DNA of 64,000 nt from Hypericibacter sp049323455. Its GTDB lineage: Bacteria; Pseudomonadota; Alphaproteobacteria; Dongiales; Dongiaceae. Where the stretch lies: contig JBMONF010000025.1 in the NCBI GenBank assembly GCA_049323455.1, forward strand, positions 1 through 64,000, in the 5' to 3' direction. Positions 16,599-25,094 of this stretch are shown here, piece after piece. A program made the position numbers and the translations under genes. The stretch's first letter is position 1. Every line of letters begins with the position of its first letter. The notes beneath the pieces were generated by a model. The model was not told where the DNA came from. It was given only the letters and a program-made list of their open reading frames with translations, and ran no database searches.

Positions 16599-17972
16599 AT
16601 GAACCTGCACAGGCTGCTGCTCGAGCGCGCGGCCGTCAACAAGCCGCTGCGTGTGGGCCTGATCGGCGCCGGCAAGTTCGGCACCATGTTCCTGGCCCAG
16701 GCGCGCCATACGCCGGGCCTCCATCTCCTGGGCGTGGCGGACCTGGCGCCCGAGCGTGCGGCCGAGAATCTCCGCCGCGTCGGCTGGCCGGACGAGGCGA
16801 TCGCCGCGCGCACGCTGTCCGAGGCCGTCGACAGCGGCCGGACCTGGGTCGGCGAGGACGCCGCTTCCCTCATCGCGCATCCGGCCCTCGAGGTCGTGAT
16901 CGACGCGACCGGCCATCCGCCGGCCGGCATCGCCCACGCGCTGGCGGCGATCGCGCAGGCCAAGCATATCGTCATGGTCAATGTCGAGGCGGACGCGCTG
17001 GCGGGACCGCTCCTGGCCAGGAAGGCGCGCGAGGCCGGTGTCGTCTACAGCCTCGCCTATGGCGACCAGCCCGCGCTCATCGCCGAGCAGGTCGATTGGG
17101 CGCGGGCCTGCGGCTTCGCGGTGGTGGCGGCCGGCAAGGGCACGAAATATCTCCCGGCCTATCACCAGTCGACGCCCGACACGGTCTGGGCCCATTACGG
17201 CCTCACGCCGGAGCAGGCCAAGGCCGGCGGCATGAACCCGCAGATGTTCAACTCCTTCCTCGACGGCACCAAGTCGGCGATCGAGATGGCGGCGGTGGCG
17301 AACGCCACGGGCCTGACGCCCGCACCCGACGGGCTCGGCTTTCCGCCTTGCGGCGTCGACGACCTGCCGCGCGTGCTCAGGCCCGAGGACGAAGGCGGCC
17401 GGCTCCATCACAAGGGCCAGGTCGAGGTGGTCTCCTCGCTCGAGCGCGACGGGCGGCCGGTGTTCCGCGACCTCCGTTGGGGCGTCTATGTCGTGTTCGA
17501 GGCGCCCACGGACTATGTCCAGCGCTGCTTTGCCGAGTATGGGCTCGTGACCGATCCCTCGGGGCGCTACACGGCGCTCTACAAACCCTACCACCTGATC
17601 GGGCTCGAGCTCGGCATCTCGGTGGCGAGCGCAGGATTGCGCCGCGAGCCGACCGGCACGCCCACGGGCTGGCGCGCCGACGCGGTCGCGATCGCCAAGC
17701 GCAACCTCGAGGCCGGCGACCGGCTCGACGGCGAGGGCGGCTTCACGGTCTGGGGCAAGCTCATGCCCGCATCCGACAGCCTGGCGCTGGGCGCGCTGCC
17801 GATCGGGCTCGCGCATCATGTGACGCTCAAGCACCCGGTCGAGGCCGGTCGACCCTTGCGCTGGAGCGACGTGACGCTGGACGAAACGAGCGAGGCGGTG
17901 CGGGTGCGTCGCGAGATGGAGGCGGCGTTCCGCGCGGAGGTGGGTTCGCCCGCAAGGCCGGCGGCGGCGTGA
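16599..17972 (+). CDS. NAD(P)-dependent oxidoreductase with C-terminal SAF domain (homoserine-dehydrogenase-like)
   Basis: This 457-residue protein has a Rossmann nucleotide site at residues 18-31 (VGLIGAGKFGTMFL) and a homoserine-dehydrogenase-like catalytic middle section. The C-terminal SAF domain (GDRLDGEGGFTVWGKLMPAS to PLRWSDVTLDE) resembles those in FlgA and sialic acid synthases. Such fused enzymes are found in sugar-acid and apionate-type degradation loci; that is family knowledge and not proof. Co-orientation with the GntR and dioxygenase genes suggests one catabolic unit interrupted by a repeat. The start at 16599 follows AGGGAGAG; the upstream frame is repeat sequence. Confidence 0.82.
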   Translation: MNLHRLLLERAAVNKPLRVGLIGAGKFGTMFLAQARHTPGLHLLGVADLAPERAAENLRRVGWPDEAIAARTLSEAVDSGRTWVGEDAASLIAHPALEVVIDATGHPPAGIAHALAAIAQAKHIVMVNVEADALAGPLLARKAREAGVVYSLAYGDQPALIAEQVDWARACGFAVVAAGKGTKYLPAYHQSTPDTVWAHYGLTPEQAKAGGMNPQMFNSFLDGTKSAIEMAAVANATGLTPAPDGLGFPPCGVDDLPRVLRPEDEGGRLHHKGQVEVVSSLERDGRPVFRDLRWGVYVVFEAPTDYVQRCFAEYGLVTDPSGRYTALYKPYHLIGLELGISVASAGLRREPTGTPTGWRADAVAIAKRNLEAGDRLDGEGGFTVWGKLMPASDSLALGALPIGLAHHVTLKHPVEAGRPLRWSDVTLDETSEAVRVRREMEAAFRAEVGSPARPAAA

Positions 17973-17993
17973 GGGGTGGGTGCCTCGCGCCGA

Positions 17994-18015
17994 ATTTCCG
18001 TGACGTGCCGGAAAT
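17994..18015. terminator. Hairpin between convergent genes
   Basis: ATTTCCG and CGGAAAT arms with an 8-base loop lie inside weaker GGTGC/GCACC arms. It sits between the ends of two convergent genes and could stop transcription in either direction. There is no T-run. Confidence 0.4.
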
Positions 18016-18048
18016 AGGAGCACCGCAGCGTGGAAGCGGGCGCCCGCG

Positions 18049-19290
18049 CTAAGCCTGGAGCCTCGCTATCCGCTGGGCAGCGCTCGGGTGCGCGTCGTTG
18101 ACGGCCGAGTAGAGGGGATCTGGCGTCAACGTCGACGCGTTGTCGCGGTAGAGCCTGACGAGCGCCGCGCCAAGGGCCTTGGCGCTCGCATGATACGCGG
18201 CATAGGTGTCGGCCGCGAACTCCTGCTGGCGCGAGAAATGGTTCAGGATCACCCTGAACCAGCCCGACAGAAGCGGGAGGATCAGGAGGAACAGCAACAC
18301 GCCCGTGAGCGGCATGTCGCGGGCGACCGACGGGTCGATGCCGAAGGGTTCATAAAACCAGTCCTGGTCGATGAGCCAGCCGAGGAACGCGAGGATGAGA
18401 AGGCTGCCACCGAGCTGGACGAGACCGCGCTTCAAGACATGGCGCAGCTTGAAATGCCCGAGCTCGTGCGCAAGAACCGCTTCGATCTGCTCGGGTGTCA
18501 GCCTCTCCAGCAGGGTGTCGAACAGCACGATCCGTTTGGACGGGCCAAGTCCGGTGAAGAACGCGTTGCCGTGGCTGGAGCGTCTGCTTGCATCCATCCG
18601 GAACACTCCCTTGGCGCGGAATCCGCAGCGTTTCAGGAGGATCTCGATCCGGGACTTCAGGCTCTCGTCCTCGAGTGGCTCGAACTTGTTGAAGATCGGC
18701 ATGATGAACGTCGGCACGATCAGCAGGGCCAGCAGGTTGAACGCGACGAAAATTCCCCAGACCCCCAGCCACCACCACGAGCCGAGCTGGCGCATGGCAT
18801 AGTCGGCCGCGAGAACGAGTGGCGTGGCGATGAGAATCGCCAGCGCGGCCGATTTTCCGAGGTCTACGAGAAAGAGCTTGTGGCTTGTGCGATTGAACCC
18901 GAATTTCGCTTCGATCGAAAAAACCCTCACATAGTCGAACGGCAGAGAAACCAGGGCACTGACGAGGACGAGGAGCCCGACCAGGATGACCGAGCCGACA
19001 TAGCCGGTGCCGAACGTCGTCGTCACGACAGAGTGGATGAGAGCAAACCCGCCCGCGACCAAGAGCAGAAAACTCAGGACCGCGTTCGCTGCGGCGCGCT
19101 TCATGCCGAGGCGCAGCTTGGCAACGGTATAGGCGGCTGCCTTTTGATGATCTTCGATAGAGACGGCATCCCTGAAGAGCGGCGGCACGCGCTCTCTATG
19201 CGCCAGCACATGACGGATCTGCCGCCGGTCCAACCAGACTTCGAACAGGAACGAGACCGCGATCGCTATGGTAACGAGGATCAGGACCAT
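18049..19290 (-). CDS. M48-family membrane metallopeptidase (Ste24-like)
   Basis: This 413-residue protease has a multi-span N-terminal half, beginning with a signal-anchor-like MVLILVTIAIAVSFLFEVWL. The zinc motif is VLAHELGHFKLRH (HExxH), with the third ligand expected in the EFAADTYAA segment near the C-terminus. Family members cut membrane or secreted proteins at the inner membrane; CAAX processing is not expected in bacteria. Its composition is a little lower in GC than the surrounding genes. The 353-base stretch upstream holds no recognisable gene. Confidence 0.9.
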   Translation of the reverse strand: MVLILVTIAIAVSFLFEVWLDRRQIRHVLAHRERVPPLFRDAVSIEDHQKAAAYTVAKLRLGMKRAAANAVLSFLLLVAGGFALIHSVVTTTFGTGYVGSVILVGLLVLVSALVSLPFDYVRVFSIEAKFGFNRTSHKLFLVDLGKSAALAILIATPLVLAADYAMRQLGSWWWLGVWGIFVAFNLLALLIVPTFIMPIFNKFEPLEDESLKSRIEILLKRCGFRAKGVFRMDASRRSSHGNAFFTGLGPSKRIVLFDTLLERLTPEQIEAVLAHELGHFKLRHVLKRGLVQLGGSLLILAFLGWLIDQDWFYEPFGIDPSVARDMPLTGVLLFLLILPLLSGWFRVILNHFSRQQEFAADTYAAYHASAKALGAALVRLYRDNASTLTPDPLYSAVNDAHPSAAQRIARLQA

Positions 19291-19643
19291 GTTGAAAACT
19301 CTGACCGTTTACCTCCGACCAACATGGTGCGAACGAGGATCTTAGCAGCGGTTGCATCCATGTTGGACGGCCAAAACCGTCGACCGCGCCCGAGCCTTTC
19401 GAGCGGGTTGGCATTCGAACTGCCCAAGGGGTTTGGGCATGTTCATTGGCGCGAGGGGCTCTCAGGAGAGGGCGGCTTATGGCACATCTCGCACCATACG
19501 CCCTACGCACGACGCGATCGGTCTGTCCCGGATCGAGAGCCGATCTTTGAACCGAAATACCACCAAGCCCTGCCCGCCCTTGACCGGCTCTTCCTCTCGG
19601 ACCTAGCTTCGCGCAGTCAATCTCGAATCGGGGGACCTCGCAC
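19291..19643. other. Intergenic stretch without identifiable content
   Basis: The 353 bases lie between divergent genes, the M48 protease and a secreted protein. No conserved frame, clear hairpin or repeat family member was recognised. Both promoters must lie here, but no convincing -35/-10 pair could be assigned. Confidence 0.4.
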
Positions 19644-20267
19644 ATGCTCGGGCTTTGCAGGCTCTTGGCCGCCGGGAGCATGGCCGCCGCGTTGCTTGCG
19701 CCGATCGCCCTGCCGGCCGCCGCCGAAGAGAAGCTCTTCGTCGGCGTGCCCTCGGGTTGGACCCAAGGCTGGCAGCAGAGCGAGCCCGACCGATCGACCG
19801 TCGAATATGTGCCGCCGGGCGAGACGGCCCAGAACTGGACCGAGATGGTGACGATCCAGGAATATCGCGGCGCCCAGGTCGATCCTCTGACCTACCTCGA
19901 CAAGCTGATCGAGAAATTCGGCGCCGGCTGCCAGGCGGCGCGCCATATGGGGCCACGTGCCGGCGAGGAGAACGGCTACAAGGCGGCCGTCGCCTATATG
20001 GAATGCAAGGGCCCCGACCCGGCGACTGCCGAGCCCGGTGTGACCCTCAAGAACATCGAATTCATGGCGGTCAAGGCGATCCAGGGCCGCGAGGGACTGC
20101 ATCTGGTGGAGCGCGCCTGGCATGCCGACGACATCGCGCAGCATCCGCTGAACCAGCCTGGTGCCGCCGACTGGGTCTCCGTGGTGCGCGATGCCGAGCT
20201 CTGCGACATGAAGGACCTCACGCAGACCTGCCGCTCGATCGGCCGCACCGGCAATCTCACGCAGTGA
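19644..20267 (+). CDS. Secreted protein of unknown function
   Basis: This 207-residue protein begins with a clear Sec signal peptide (MLGLCRLLAAGSMAAALLAP, cleavage likely after ALPAAA near residue 27). The mature part has no domain I can name. It holds four cysteines (two in CQAARHMG.. and YMECKG, two in ELCDMKDLTQTC), which could form disulfides in the periplasm. Aromatic-rich strands such as NWTEMVTIQEYRGAQVDPLTYLD suggest a compact beta-containing fold. It has GGGGGA about 6-8 bases ahead of the start and is followed by a repeat hairpin. Confidence 0.7.
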   Translation: MLGLCRLLAAGSMAAALLAPIALPAAAEEKLFVGVPSGWTQGWQQSEPDRSTVEYVPPGETAQNWTEMVTIQEYRGAQVDPLTYLDKLIEKFGAGCQAARHMGPRAGEENGYKAAVAYMECKGPDPATAEPGVTLKNIEFMAVKAIQGREGLHLVERAWHADDIAQHPLNQPGAADWVSVVRDAELCDMKDLTQTCRSIGRTGNLTQ

Positions 20268-20310
20268 CGGGTGGCCGGCCGGTTGCGAGGTGCGGCGAGG
20301 TAGAGCGCCT

Positions 20311-20392
20311 CTCTTTTAGGCTGTCATTGCCGGGCTTGACCCGGCAAGCTATGGCGCGGACCCCCGGGTCAAGCCCGGGGGTGACAAAAGAG
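20311..20392. repeat. Palindromic GGGCTTGACCCGG repeat, likely bidirectional terminator
   Basis: Perfect hairpins TTGCCGGG-cttga-CCCGGCAA and CCCCCGGG-tcaag-CCCGGGGG are bounded by GTCA/TGAC and by CTCTTTT (20311-20317)/AAAAGAG (20386-20392). The element lies between convergent genes. Its core matches the one at 16485. Confidence 0.75.
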
Positions 20393-20418
20393 AAACGTTG
20401 CCACTGGTGGGGATCAGC

Positions 20419-22257
20419 TCACCGCCGGCCGAACAACCGCTCGATATCGGCGAGCTTGAGCTCCACATAGGTGGGCCGGCCGTGGTTGCACTGGCCGGAA
20501 TGAGGGGTCGCCTCCATCTGGCGCAGGAGCGCGTCCATCTCGGGCTGCGTGAGCCGGCGCCCGGCGCGCACGCTGCCGTGGCAGGCCATGGTCGCGCAGA
20601 CATGCTCGAGCCGCTCCTTGAGCGAGAGCGCCTCGCCCATCGCCGCCAGCTCGTCGGCCAGATCGCGCACCAGCCCCTTGACGTCGCTCGGGCCCAACAT
20701 GGCCGGCACCTCGCGCACCACCACCGCACCCGCGCCGAAGCCCTCGAGCACGAGGCCCAGCTCGGCCAGCTCGTCCGCGCGGCGAACGAGCCTGGCCACG
20801 GCCGCTTCCTCCAGCTCCACCACCTCGGGAATGAGCAGGCCTTGGCGCGCCACGCCGGTCTCGCCCAGCGCCTGCTTCATGCGCTCATAGACGAGGCGCT
20901 CATGCGCCGCGTGCTGGTCGACGATGACGATGCCGTCGGCGGTCTGCGCCACGATGTAGGTCTCGTGCAGCTGCGCCCGGGCCACGCCCAGCGGGTAGCG
21001 CGCGGCGTCGAGCGTGGACGCGCTTGCGTCGACCGCGCTCTCGGCTCGCGCCGAGGGCCGGTCGAAGCCGTCGAGCGGCGCGAAGGCGGCCGCAGCCGCC
21101 TCGGCCAGACGGTGCGGCACGCGACCGCTCATGCCCGGCGGCGGATAGTAATAGCCGGCTCCCGCCGGCCGCCCGCCGCCGACCAGCGCGGGCTCGGGCC
21201 GCAATGCGCCGAGCGCCGCTTCGGCCACTGTGGTCGAGGCGCGGTGCCCCGCCTCGGCCAGCGCATGGCGGATGGCGCCGACGATGAGGCCCCGCACCAG
21301 CCCGGGATCGCGGAAGCGCACCTCGGCCTTGGCCGGATGCACGTTGACATCGACCTCCTCGGGCGGCAGCTCCAGGAAGAGCGCCACCAGCGGATGGCGG
21401 TCGCGGGCGAGGAAATCCTGATAGGCGCCGCGCACGGCACCCTGCAGCAGCCGGTCGCGCACCGGCCGGCCGTTGACGAAGAGGAACTGCTGGTCGGCGG
21501 TGGCGCGATTGAGCGTCGGCAGGCCGACATGGCCCGAGAGCCTGAGCCCTTCGCGCAAGGCCTCGATCGGCAGGGCGTTCTCCTGGAACTCGCGGCCCAT
21601 GATGGCGCCGAGGCGCGCCAGCCGCAGCGCCGCCTCCTCGCCCAGGAGATCCTCCGCAGCGGGCGCCAGGCGCAGCAGCTTGCGGCTCTCGTCGCGCAAG
21701 CTGAAGCCCACCGCCGGATGAGCCATGGCGAGGCGCTTCACCACCTCCTCGGCATGGGCGAGCTCGGTGCGCGGCGCCTTGAGGAACTTGAGCCGCGCCG
21801 GCGTGGCGAAGAAGAGATCGCGCACCTCGACGCGCGTGCCTTGCGCCAGCGCCGCCGGCTGCAGCCCGCCCTTGGCGCCGGCCTCGACGGCGAGGCTCCA
21901 GGCGGCGTCGGCACCTTCCTTGCGGCTCGTGAGGGTCAGGCGGCTGACGGCGCCGATCGAAGGCAGCGCCTCGCCGCGGAAGCCCAGCGTGCGGATATGG
22001 ACCAGATCGTCGTCCGGCAGCTTCGAGGTGGCGTGGCGCTCGACCGCCAAGCCCAGCTCGTCCGGCGTCATGCCCTGGCCGTCATCCTCGACCAGGATCA
22101 GCGAGCGCCCGCCCTCGCGCAGCATGACGTCGACGCGCGCGGCGCCGGCGTCGAGCGCGTTCTCGACCAGCTCCTTCACGGCCGAAGCCGGCCGCTCCAC
22201 CACCTCGCCGGCGGCGATGCGGTTGACCAGCTCGGGCGGCAGCAGGCGAATCGTCAT
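20419..22257 (-). CDS. mutL: DNA mismatch repair protein MutL
   Basis: This 612-residue protein has the GHKL ATPase domain at its N-terminus (ELVENALDAGAARVDV, then DDGQGM and TLGFRGEALPSI). The C-terminal dimerisation domain carries the endonuclease motif VDQHAAHERLVYE together with ACHGSVRAG and GQCNHGRPT. Those metal-site motifs are found in MutL proteins that nick DNA themselves and are absent from E. coli MutL, so this organism is expected to lack MutH. The start at 22257 (MTIRLLPPELVNRIAAGEV) is fixed by the conserved N-terminus; the open frame upstream crosses a divergent gene. It diverges from the glycosyltransferase with 60 bases between starts. Confidence 0.97.
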   Translation of the reverse strand: MTIRLLPPELVNRIAAGEVVERPASAVKELVENALDAGAARVDVMLREGGRSLILVEDDGQGMTPDELGLAVERHATSKLPDDDLVHIRTLGFRGEALPSIGAVSRLTLTSRKEGADAAWSLAVEAGAKGGLQPAALAQGTRVEVRDLFFATPARLKFLKAPRTELAHAEEVVKRLAMAHPAVGFSLRDESRKLLRLAPAAEDLLGEEAALRLARLGAIMGREFQENALPIEALREGLRLSGHVGLPTLNRATADQQFLFVNGRPVRDRLLQGAVRGAYQDFLARDRHPLVALFLELPPEEVDVNVHPAKAEVRFRDPGLVRGLIVGAIRHALAEAGHRASTTVAEAALGALRPEPALVGGGRPAGAGYYYPPPGMSGRVPHRLAEAAAAAFAPLDGFDRPSARAESAVDASASTLDAARYPLGVARAQLHETYIVAQTADGIVIVDQHAAHERLVYERMKQALGETGVARQGLLIPEVVELEEAAVARLVRRADELAELGLVLEGFGAGAVVVREVPAMLGPSDVKGLVRDLADELAAMGEALSLKERLEHVCATMACHGSVRAGRRLTQPEMDALLRQMEATPHSGQCNHGRPTYVELKLADIERLFGRR

Positions 22258-22317
22258 GGGCGGGAACGGTAGCAGAACGGTTGGACCGGCACCACGGGCC
22301 GTGCTGAGATCGCGCCC

Positions 22318-23217
22318 ATGGTCGCTGCCACCGTCCTGATCCCGACCTTCGACCACGGCCCGCTCGTCGCCCATTCGCTGGCCAGCGCGCAAGACCAGAG
22401 CGTGCGCGACATCGAGATCTTCGTCGTGGGCGATGGCGCGCCGGCGCTGACGCGCGAGCTTGTCCTCGCGGCGGCGGCCAAGGACCCGCGCATCCGCTAT
22501 TTCGACAATCCCAAGGGCGAGGGGCGCGGCGAACGTCACCGCCATGCGGCGCTCGCGGCGGCGCGGGGCGAGATCGCCTGCTATCTGGCCGACGACGATC
22601 TCTGGTTCCCCGACCATGTTGCGACCATGCGCGATCTGCTGGCCGAGGCCGATTTCGCCAGCACGCTGCACGGCCGGCTCGGGGCCGACGGGACGATCGA
22701 GGCCGAGATGGTCGATCTCGCTCTTTCCTATTACCGGGACGTCATCATGCGGATCGAAAATCGAATTCCAACCTCTTTCGGCGCGCACAGCATGGCGATC
22801 TACCGGCGGCTGCCGCAAGGATGGAGCGTGGGCCCCAAGGGCCTGCCGACCGATCTTCACATGTGGCGCCGGATCCTGGGCCTGTCCGGCTGTCGGGCGA
22901 AAAGCGCGCCGGTCCCGACCGGGCTCTGCTTCCCCTCGCCGCCGCGCCGTCACATGACGCTCGGCGAACGCGAGGCGGAGCTTGCGCACTGGCGCGAGGC
23001 CATCCGCGATCCGGCGCAGCTCGCCGCGATCAAGGTGGAAATCCAGAGCCAGGCGCTGCGCATGGCGGCCCGAGAAGCGCAGCAGCTGTCGACGCTCAAG
23101 GATCGCCTCATCGGGCGCTGGCGGAGGCACCTGCTCCGTACCAAGATCCGCCTGGCGCGGGTTCCCCATTTGCGGGCGAGCTGGCGCCGTCTGTGCGGGA
23201 AACCGCCTCTGCCCTAG
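22318..23217 (+). CDS. Family 2 glycosyltransferase
   Basis: This 299-residue GT-A enzyme has the N-terminal VAATVLIPTFDHGPLVAHSLAS and the metal-binding aspartate cluster in CYLADDDLWFPDH (about residues 87-99). It should transfer a sugar from a nucleotide donor; donor and acceptor cannot be read. The C-terminus is basic and helical (LKDRLIGRWRRHLLRTKIRLARV), perhaps for membrane contact. It heads a co-directional group with an RmlC-like cupin and a sugar-type oxidoreductase, so a role in a cell-surface glycan is inferred. Confidence 0.85.
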   Translation: MVAATVLIPTFDHGPLVAHSLASAQDQSVRDIEIFVVGDGAPALTRELVLAAAAKDPRIRYFDNPKGEGRGERHRHAALAAARGEIACYLADDDLWFPDHVATMRDLLAEADFASTLHGRLGADGTIEAEMVDLALSYYRDVIMRIENRIPTSFGAHSMAIYRRLPQGWSVGPKGLPTDLHMWRRILGLSGCRAKSAPVPTGLCFPSPPRRHMTLGEREAELAHWREAIRDPAQLAAIKVEIQSQALRMAAREAQQLSTLKDRLIGRWRRHLLRTKIRLARVPHLRASWRRLCGKPPLP

Positions 23218-23286
23218 ACGTCTAGCCTGTCATGTTCCGGCGGCTCCCTCCCCATGCTAACGTCGAGGGGTTGCAGGGAGCCCGCC

Positions 23287-23880
23287 ATGACCCAGCCAGC
23301 CTCGGCCGCCTGCGTTGCGGAAGCGCCGCCGCTTCCCCAGGGGGTCGAGTTGTGGCCGCTGACGCCCCATCGCGACGATCGCGGCAGCTTCACGGAGCTC
23401 TTCCGGGCCGCTTGGCCAATGGGCTTCGAGCCCGCGCAGTGGGGCCACCTCATGAGCGATCCCGGCGTGCTTCGCGGCATGCATGTTCATCCGGTGCATG
23501 ACGAGTTCATCACGGTCACGAACGGCCGGGTGTTCGTCGCGCTGAAGGATCTGAGGCCGCACTCGCCGACCTACTTGATGGCGGCCCAGCTGATCATGGC
23601 CGAAGACGAGCCCGCCCTGCTGCGCCTGCCGCACGGGGTCGCCCATGCCTTCTATGCCGCAACGCAAGCGAGCGTGCTGATCGCCGCGTCGCGCGAATAC
23701 GACCCGGGCGACGATCTGGGCTGCCACTGGTCGGATCCCGCGCTCGGCATCGACTGGCCCTGCACCGCCCCGATCCTCTCCGAGCGCGACCGGACCGCGC
23801 CGCGGCTGCAGGCCCTGATCGAGCAGCTGGCCCGGTGCGAGCGGCCTCCGACCGGGCGGTCTCCCATGGCGCCGCCATGA
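23287..23880 (+). CDS. dTDP-4-dehydrorhamnose 3,5-epimerase-like cupin
   Basis: This 197-residue RmlC-type beta-barrel is recognised by DDRGSFTELFR (about 27-37), GVLRGMHVHPVHDEF (59-73, with the catalytic-type His in RGMHVH), and the end-of-barrel WSDPALGIDWP. RmlC enzymes epimerise dTDP-4-keto sugars; relatives act as isomerases or binding proteins. The start at 23287 has AGGGAG about 6-7 bases upstream. It overlaps the following oxidoreductase gene by 4 bases (ATGA). Its sugar substrate is unknown because no rmlA/B/D are visible. Confidence 0.82.
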   Translation: MTQPASAACVAEAPPLPQGVELWPLTPHRDDRGSFTELFRAAWPMGFEPAQWGHLMSDPGVLRGMHVHPVHDEFITVTNGRVFVALKDLRPHSPTYLMAAQLIMAEDEPALLRLPHGVAHAFYAATQASVLIAASREYDPGDDLGCHWSDPALGIDWPCTAPILSERDRTAPRLQALIEQLARCERPPTGRSPMAPP

Positions 23881-24815
23881 CGGCGCGCCGCGCGGGCCCC
23901 TTGCGCGTCGGGCTCGTCGGCTGCGGCCGGTGGGGCCGGCATATCCTGCGCGACCTGCTGGCGCTCGACGCGCAGGTGACCGTGGCCGACCCCGATCCGG
24001 GCGCCCGCGCCGACGCGCAAGGCTTCGAGGTCGAGGCCGTCAGCGACTTGGCCGCTCTGCCCCCGGCGCTCGACGGGCTCGTCGTCGCCACGCCGGCCAG
24101 CACCCATGCCGCCGTGATCGAGGCGCTCCTGCCGCGCGGGATTCCGATCTTCGTCGAGAAGCCGCTCGCCAACCAGCCTGCGGCCGCGCGCCGGCTGGCG
24201 GAGGCAGGCCAAGGTCGGCTGTTCGTCATGGAGAAATGGCGCTGGCATCCGGGCGTGATCTTCCTGGCCTCGCTTGCCCGCGACCGGACCCTGGGGCCGG
24301 TCGAGGCGCTGACCTGCCTGCGCCTGCAGACCGACTGCCCCATCGCCGATGTGGACCCGATCTGGACGCTGCTGCCGCACGACCTCAGCATCGCGACCGA
24401 GATCCTGGGCAGGATCCCCACGGCCGTGGCCGCCACGGCGGAATATCGGGACGATCGGCCCACCGGCCTCAAGGGCGATCTCGGCACCGCCGCGCCGCTT
24501 CTGCATGTCGAGGTTTCGGCCGCGCGGGAGGCTTATCACCGGCTGGTCCTGCTGACCTGCCGGAACGGCACGGCCTTCTGGTCCAGCGACGCAGACGACG
24601 TGGTCTTCCTGCACCGCCGGCGCGACGAGAACCGCCAGCTCCCGCTCGAGCGCCATGCCGTGGTGGGCGAACCGCCGCTCCTCGCCGAGCTTCGGACCTT
24701 CCTCGCCCACCTGGCCGGCGGCCCACCGCCCAAGGCGACCGCTGCCGACGGTGCCGCGACCGTCGAGGCCGTCGCGGCGCTGCGCCACCTCGCCGGCCTC
24801 GACGCCGAAGCGTGA
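23877..24815 (+). CDS. Gfo/Idh/MocA-family oxidoreductase
   Basis: This 312-residue NAD(P)-dependent sugar oxidoreductase has the nucleotide-binding VGLVGCGRWGRH (about 10-21) and the family EKP motif in FVEKPLANQPAAARRL. A substrate-side segment MEKWRWHPGVIFLASLA follows. Overlap with the preceding cupin gene implies joint action on one nucleotide sugar. Together the three genes resemble a small deoxysugar or surface-glycan modification group. The family is certain and the substrate is not. Confidence 0.85.
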   Translation: MTARRAGPLRVGLVGCGRWGRHILRDLLALDAQVTVADPDPGARADAQGFEVEAVSDLAALPPALDGLVVATPASTHAAVIEALLPRGIPIFVEKPLANQPAAARRLAEAGQGRLFVMEKWRWHPGVIFLASLARDRTLGPVEALTCLRLQTDCPIADVDPIWTLLPHDLSIATEILGRIPTAVAATAEYRDDRPTGLKGDLGTAAPLLHVEVSAAREAYHRLVLLTCRNGTAFWSSDADDVVFLHRRRDENRQLPLERHAVVGEPPLLAELRTFLAHLAGGPPPKATAADGAATVEAVAALRHLAGLDAEA

Positions 24816-24950
24816 CGGAAAAGCGGCCGCGCTGCCGCCTTGTCGCCAAGATGACTAACGGGAGATGAAGATCGGAGCGCCCAAGCGGCGCCTTCGCCGC
24901 GTCGGCGCGGCGGCTCTCGAGAAAAATTTCGCGCGCGGAGGAATTTTCTC

Positions 24951-24978
24951 TTGCGACGCGGCGCGCTTCGTCTATATG
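24951..24978 (+). promoter_or_regulatory. Sigma-70-like promoter of the ornithine decarboxylase gene
   Basis: TTGCGA (24951-24956) and TATATG (24973-24978) are spaced by 16 bases. Transcription would start near 24985, leaving about 110 bases of leader. Just upstream, GAGAAAAATT (24919-24928) and AATTTTCTC (24942-24950) form an A/T-rich inverted repeat that ends at the -35. Confidence 0.5.
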
Positions 24979-24984
24979 ACGACT

Positions 24985-25090
24985 TCAGACGCCTAACGCA
25001 CGAGCCACTGGCCCTCTGTAGGTTACGCAACCGGCGGATCGCGTCCTTCTTGCAATCCCCGTCCCGAAGGGACGGCGTCCGAGAGGGAAC
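24985..25090 (+). ncRNA. Structured 5' leader, probable speF-type motif
   Basis: The leader ends in a perfect 7-bp hairpin CCGTCCC-gaa-GGGACGG (25059-25075) that sits 6 bases before the GAGAGGGA ribosome site. Upstream it is gene-free with further pairing potential (GGTTACGCAACC near 25021-25032). Alphaproteobacterial ornithine decarboxylase genes are known to carry a conserved leader named speF. I identify it by position and structure and did not match it to a model. Confidence 0.5.
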
Positions 25091-25094
25091 GACG

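Noticed and set aside
18088..19851. 587-residue forward frame opposite the M48 protease
   Set aside because: The HExxH protease on the reverse strand explains the region; the forward translation is Glu/Arg/Asp-rich shadow.
20398..22272. Long forward frame opposite mutL
   Set aside because: The mutL domains are unmistakable on the reverse strand; the forward translation is Arg/His/Ala noise.
22258..23169. Upstream extension of the mutL reading frame
   Set aside because: It crosses the divergent glycosyltransferase gene, and the conserved MutL N-terminus starts at 22257.
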